Positions 61,076 to 64,000 of a DNA stretch of 64,000 bases are shown here, piece by piece. The position numbers and the translations under genes were made by a program. The notes beneath the pieces were generated by a model that was not told the DNA's origin, ran no database searches, and saw only the letters and a program-made list of their open reading frames with translations. Within the stretch, counting starts at the first letter, position 1; each line of letters starts with the position of its first letter. The stretch is taken from contig NZ_VFOZ01000001.1 of assembly GCF_006716425.1 (NCBI RefSeq), forward strand, positions 3,720,001 to 3,784,000, given 5' to 3'. Source of the DNA: Actinoallomurus bryophytorum. GTDB lineage: Bacteria > Actinomycetota > Actinomycetes > Streptosporangiales > Streptosporangiaceae.

Positions 61076-63027
61076 TCGTCCTGGCGGCAGTCGCGGTCCT
61101 GCTCCCGTTCGCCGCCGCGCTCATCGGCATGATCTTCGGGCCGACGCTCTCGCATCTGCTGACGCCGCTCGCCCGCCACTTCCGGCACACGGACACGTCG
61201 GCGGGACGCGCGCGCGGGCTGGCCCGGCGCCTGCCGGCCAACGGCCCGGCCCTGGTCGCGGTGCTGCCGATCGCGGCCTCCACCGTGCTCACCGCCGTGA
61301 TCGCCGCGGTCCAGTGGCAGCAGCCGTCCGTGCGCACCGGCACCCTCACGCTCGTCCAGACCGGCGGGGTGCCGTTCGGCATCGGGCTCGACGTCGACGG
61401 GCTGTCGGCGGTCGTGGCCCTGCTGGTCTGCTGCGTCGCGCTCGCCGTGCAGATCTACTCGGTCGCCTACATGCGCGACGACCCGCGCTACTCCTCCTAC
61501 GCGGCGTTCGTCTCGCTGTTCACCGCGGCGATGCTGCTCGTCGTGCTGTCGGGCGACCTGCTGGCGCTGTACGTCGGCTGGGAGGTCATGGGCGTCTGCT
61601 CCTACTTCCTGATCGGCCACTACTGGCACGACCGTGCGACCTCGCGCGCGGCCGTCAAGGCGTTCCTGGTGACGCGTCTCGGTGACGTCGGTTTCCTGTT
61701 CGGCATCTTCGTGCTCGGCATGGCCGCGCACTCCTTCAACATCCGCGCCGTCCTCGCGCACGTGCCGGCGATGCCGCACGACACACTGGTCGCGGGCACA
61801 CTGCTGCTGCTCTGCGGCGTGGCGGGCAAGAGCGCGCAGTTCCCGCTGCACACCTGGCTGCCCGACGCGATGGCCGGCCCCACCCCGGTCAGCGCGCTGA
61901 TCCACGCGGCGACGATGGTCGCGGCCGGCGTCTATGTCGTCGCCCGCGTCTACCCGGCGTTCCTGTACGCCCCGGTATCGCTCGCGGTCCTCGGCGTCAT
62001 CGCCGCGATCTCGATGCTCGGCGCCGCGCTCGCCGCGCTGGCCCAGGACGACCTGAAACGGGTGCTCGCCTACTCCACGATCAGCCAGCTCGCGTACATG
62101 GCGGGCGGCCTGGCGGTCGGCACGCGCGACGGCGCGGTGTTCCACCTGCTCGCGCACGGGGCGTTCAAGGCACTGCTGTTCCTGGGCGCCGGCTGCGTCA
62201 TCGTCGCGGTCGGCTCGAACATGCTCGATGCGATGGGCGGCCTGCGGATCGCCATGCCCGTGACGTTCTGGTCGATGACGGTCGGCTTCGCGGCACTGGC
62301 CGGTCTCCCGCCGGCCAGCGGATTCTTCAGCAAGGACACGATCCTGGCCCAGGCATGGGACACAGCGAGACCGCACCACTTCAGCCAGCCCGTGTACGCC
62401 CCGGGCGTCGTCCCCCAGGAGCTTCCGGCCATCCCGGCCTGGACCGGCTGGCTGGTGCTCATCGCCGGGCTGCTCACCGCGGCGGTCACCGCCGCGTACG
62501 CGACCCGCACCTGGCTGGTGACCTTCTTCGGGGAGCGGCGGTCACCGTCCGACGCGCGTGACGCGCCCGCGCTGATGCGCTGGCCCGTCGCCGTGCTCGC
62601 GGTCCCCGCACTGGTCCTCGGCTTCCTCGGACTCGGCAGCGACAAGCTACGGCCCGAGATCGGCATGGCGGTCGTCTCGCTGCTGTTCGTGCTGGCCGGC
62701 GGCGGCGCGGTCTTCCTGGTCTGGAACCGCGACCCGGCGCTGGACCCGGTCCGGCTGCTGGGCCCGGCACGGCCGCTGCTGCGCGATGGCTTCCGCGTCG
62801 ACGCCGTGTACTCCGCGCTGATCGTACGGCCGGTGGTCGCGCTCGCCGAGATGGTCGTGCACACCGACGACCACGCGGTGGACGCCGCCGTCGAAGGCAC
62901 CGGCAGAGGCGCGCGGCGGCTCGGCGGCCTGCTGCGCGCGACCGAGAACGGCAACCCCCAGACGTACATCTCCGGGGTTCTGGCGGGAGTGGTGATCATC
63001 GTTCTCGCGGTGGTGGTGCTCACATGA
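61072..63027 (+). CDS. nuoL: Complex I subunit L (NuoL), antiporter-like
   Basis: 651 residues. The antiporter core shows [25 protein letters not shown] (TM5 Glu), [24 protein letters not shown] (TM7 Lys), the broken-helix [16 protein letters not shown] and [19 protein letters not shown]. The C-terminal ~150 residues hold the long lateral helix and last TM, typical of NuoL and not of NuoM or NuoN. GTG 61072 overlaps nuoK; the open frame upstream is only its shadow. The TGA overlaps the nuoM ATG. Confidence 0.95.
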   Translation: MIVLAAVAVLLPFAAALIGMIFGPTLSHLLTPLARHFRHTDTSAGRARGLARRLPANGPALVAVLPIAASTVLTAVIAAVQWQQPSVRTGTLTLVQTGGVPFGIGLDVDGLSAVVALLVCCVALAVQIYSVAYMRDDPRYSSYAAFVSLFTAAMLLVVLSGDLLALYVGWEVMGVCSYFLIGHYWHDRATSRAAVKAFLVTRLGDVGFLFGIFVLGMAAHSFNIRAVLAHVPAMPHDTLVAGTLLLLCGVAGKSAQFPLHTWLPDAMAGPTPVSALIHAATMVAAGVYVVARVYPAFLYAPVSLAVLGVIAAISMLGAALAALAQDDLKRVLAYSTISQLAYMAGGLAVGTRDGAVFHLLAHGAFKALLFLGAGCVIVAVGSNMLDAMGGLRIAMPVTFWSMTVGFAALAGLPPASGFFSKDTILAQAWDTARPHHFSQPVYAPGVVPQELPAIPAWTGWLVLIAGLLTAAVTAAYATRTWLVTFFGERRSPSDARDAPALMRWPVAVLAVPALVLGFLGLGSDKLRPEIGMAVVSLLFVLAGGGAVFLVWNRDPALDPVRLLGPARPLLRDGFRVDAVYSALIVRPVVALAEMVVHTDDHAVDAAVEGTGRGARRLGGLLRATENGNPQTYISGVLAGVVIIVLAVVVLT

Positions 63028-64000
63028 TCCTCGTGGCGATGCTGGCCGTGCCCTTCCTGGGCGCGCTGCTCACGCTCATCTCACCCGGGGGCAGCCAGCC
63101 GCGGCTGATCCGCCTGGCCAGGCTCCACGGCCTGCTCTTCTCGGGGCTCACGCTGGTGCTGGCCATCGTGGCGGCGGTGGCCTTCGACTACGGGCACCGC
63201 GGCCCGCAACTGGGCGTCGACCACGAGTGGGCGCCCTCCATCGGGCTCCGTTTCCACCTGGGCGTCGACGGGATCTCGCTGCCGCTCATCGTGCTGACCG
63301 CGGCGCTGACGTTCCTGTGCATGATCTACACCGCGCGGGTGCTGCCCGCCGGTGACGAGGGAGCGGGCTCGGCCCGCGCGCTGGTCGGGCTGGTCCTGCT
63401 GCTCGAGGTCGGCATGCTCGGCACGTTCATCTCCCTGGACCTCGTGCTGTTCTTCGTCTTCTTCGAGGTCGTCCTCATCCCGATGTACTTCGTCATCGCG
63501 CACTGGGGCGGCTCACCGGGGGCGCGCGAGGGCGCGCGGGCCGCGGCGAACAAGTTCATCCTCTACACGCTGCTCGGTTCCGGGTTCCTGCTGGTCGGCA
63601 TCCTGCTCATCGCGGTCAACGCCCACACGCTGGACATCACGACACTGGCCACGCGGCACGGCGCCGGGCTGTCCCACAACGTGCAGCTCGCGGCGTTCGC
63701 GCTGGTCGGACTCGGGTTCGCGGTCAAGACCCCGATGTGGCCGCTGCACACCTGGCTCCCGGACGCCCACACCGAGGCGCCCACGGTCGGCTCGGTGCTG
63801 CTCGCCGGTGTGCTGCTGAAGATGGGCACGTACGGCTTCGTGCGCATCGCGGTCCCGGCGGCCCCGGACGGCGCGCGGACGCTCGCGCCCTGGCTCGGCC
63901 TGCTCGCCGTCATCGGGATCGTCTACGGCGCACTCGCGTGCCTCGCGCAGCGCGACCTGAAGCGCATGATCGCCTACTCCTCGATCGGCCACATGGGCTT
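63024..64000 (+). CDS. nuoM: Complex I subunit M (NuoM), cut by window end
   Basis: 325 codons visible; no stop before the window ends. ATG 63024 overlaps the nuoL stop (ATGA). Family features: HLGVDGISLPLIVLTAALTF, LVLFFVFFEVVLIPMYFVIA (TM5 Glu), [20 protein letters not shown] (TM7 Lys) and LAQRDLKRMIAYSSIGHMG at the edge. nuoN is expected just beyond. Confidence 0.95.
   Translation, partial: MILVAMLAVPFLGALLTLISPGGSQPRLIRLARLHGLLFSGLTLVLAIVAAVAFDYGHRGPQLGVDHEWAPSIGLRFHLGVDGISLPLIVLTAALTFLCMIYTARVLPAGDEGAGSARALVGLVLLLEVGMLGTFISLDLVLFFVFFEVVLIPMYFVIAHWGGSPGAREGARAAANKFILYTLLGSGFLLVGILLIAVNAHTLDITTLATRHGAGLSHNVQLAAFALVGLGFAVKTPMWPLHTWLPDAHTEAPTVGSVLLAGVLLKMGTYGFVRIAVPAAPDGARTLAPWLGLLAVIGIVYGALACLAQRDLKRMIAYSSIGHMG

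Overview
The window is high-GC DNA from a filamentous-type actinomycete. It carries bldC, a SARP regulator with a BTAD domain, an F420-type luciferase-like oxidoreductase, CU044_5270/ECF sigma, DUF1707 and TIGR04222-type genes, a KorAB pair and a second-copy-type nuo cluster. The mix fits Streptosporangiales (Actinomadura/Actinoallomurus-like) or a relative; genus is a guess. I saw no tRNA, rRNA, transposase, integrase, prophage or CRISPR array.

Layout. 1-5,000: end of a conserved protein, bldC, a 1.4 kb gene-poor stretch with strong RNA-like hairpins and imperfect repeats, then divergent TetR and LacI regulators and a 78-aa protein. 5,000-13,500: a secreted amidase, a methyltransferase coupled to a DUF711 protein, an alpha/beta hydrolase, a DUF523 protein, a quinone-oxidoreductase-like gene with a SoxR-like dyad, and a 14-TM MFS exporter behind a twin operator. 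13,500-22,000: L,D-transpeptidase-like protein, arylamine N-acetyltransferase, patatin, a NarL-type two-component system, RDD and PAP2 membrane proteins, and an ECF sigma factor coupled to its CU044_5270 partner. 22,000-24,800: a coupled pair, a helical-repeat plus vWA protein and a protein resembling the ARPP families of RNA-repair/conflict loci. 24,800-31,100: a catabolic cluster (RpiR regulator, glutamine-synthetase-like ligase, amino-acid permease, FluG-type amidohydrolase, M20 amidohydrolase). 31,000-46,000: assorted single genes including a low-GC HopA1-like gene, a SARP fused to a membrane/HhH module, prs, an S15-hydrolase/ABC-ATPase fusion with its permease, a SecD-P1-like orphan, and a regulator divergent from an aldo/keto reductase.

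45,800-64,000 is the metabolic core: korA-(23-codon ORF)-korB, a secreted lipoprotein-like gene, and nuoA-nuoB-nuoC-nuoH / nuoI-nuoJ-nuoK-nuoL-nuoM (cut by the window end). nuoD, E, F and G are absent between C and H, so the NADH-input module is missing; the nearby ferredoxin-linked KorAB suggests, but does not prove, a ferredoxin-fed complex. NuoB and NuoC carry very long low-complexity tails, and six genes, four of them antisense, separate nuoH from nuoI.

Recurring themes: many short overlaps (ATGA/GTGA/TGATG) implying translational coupling; at least nine genes whose start lies 5-7 nt after a TANNNT box, the leaderless arrangement common in actinobacteria; several unrelated intergenic tandem arrays; isolated DnaA-box palindromes inside genes; and apparent enrichment of CGTACG in all contexts.
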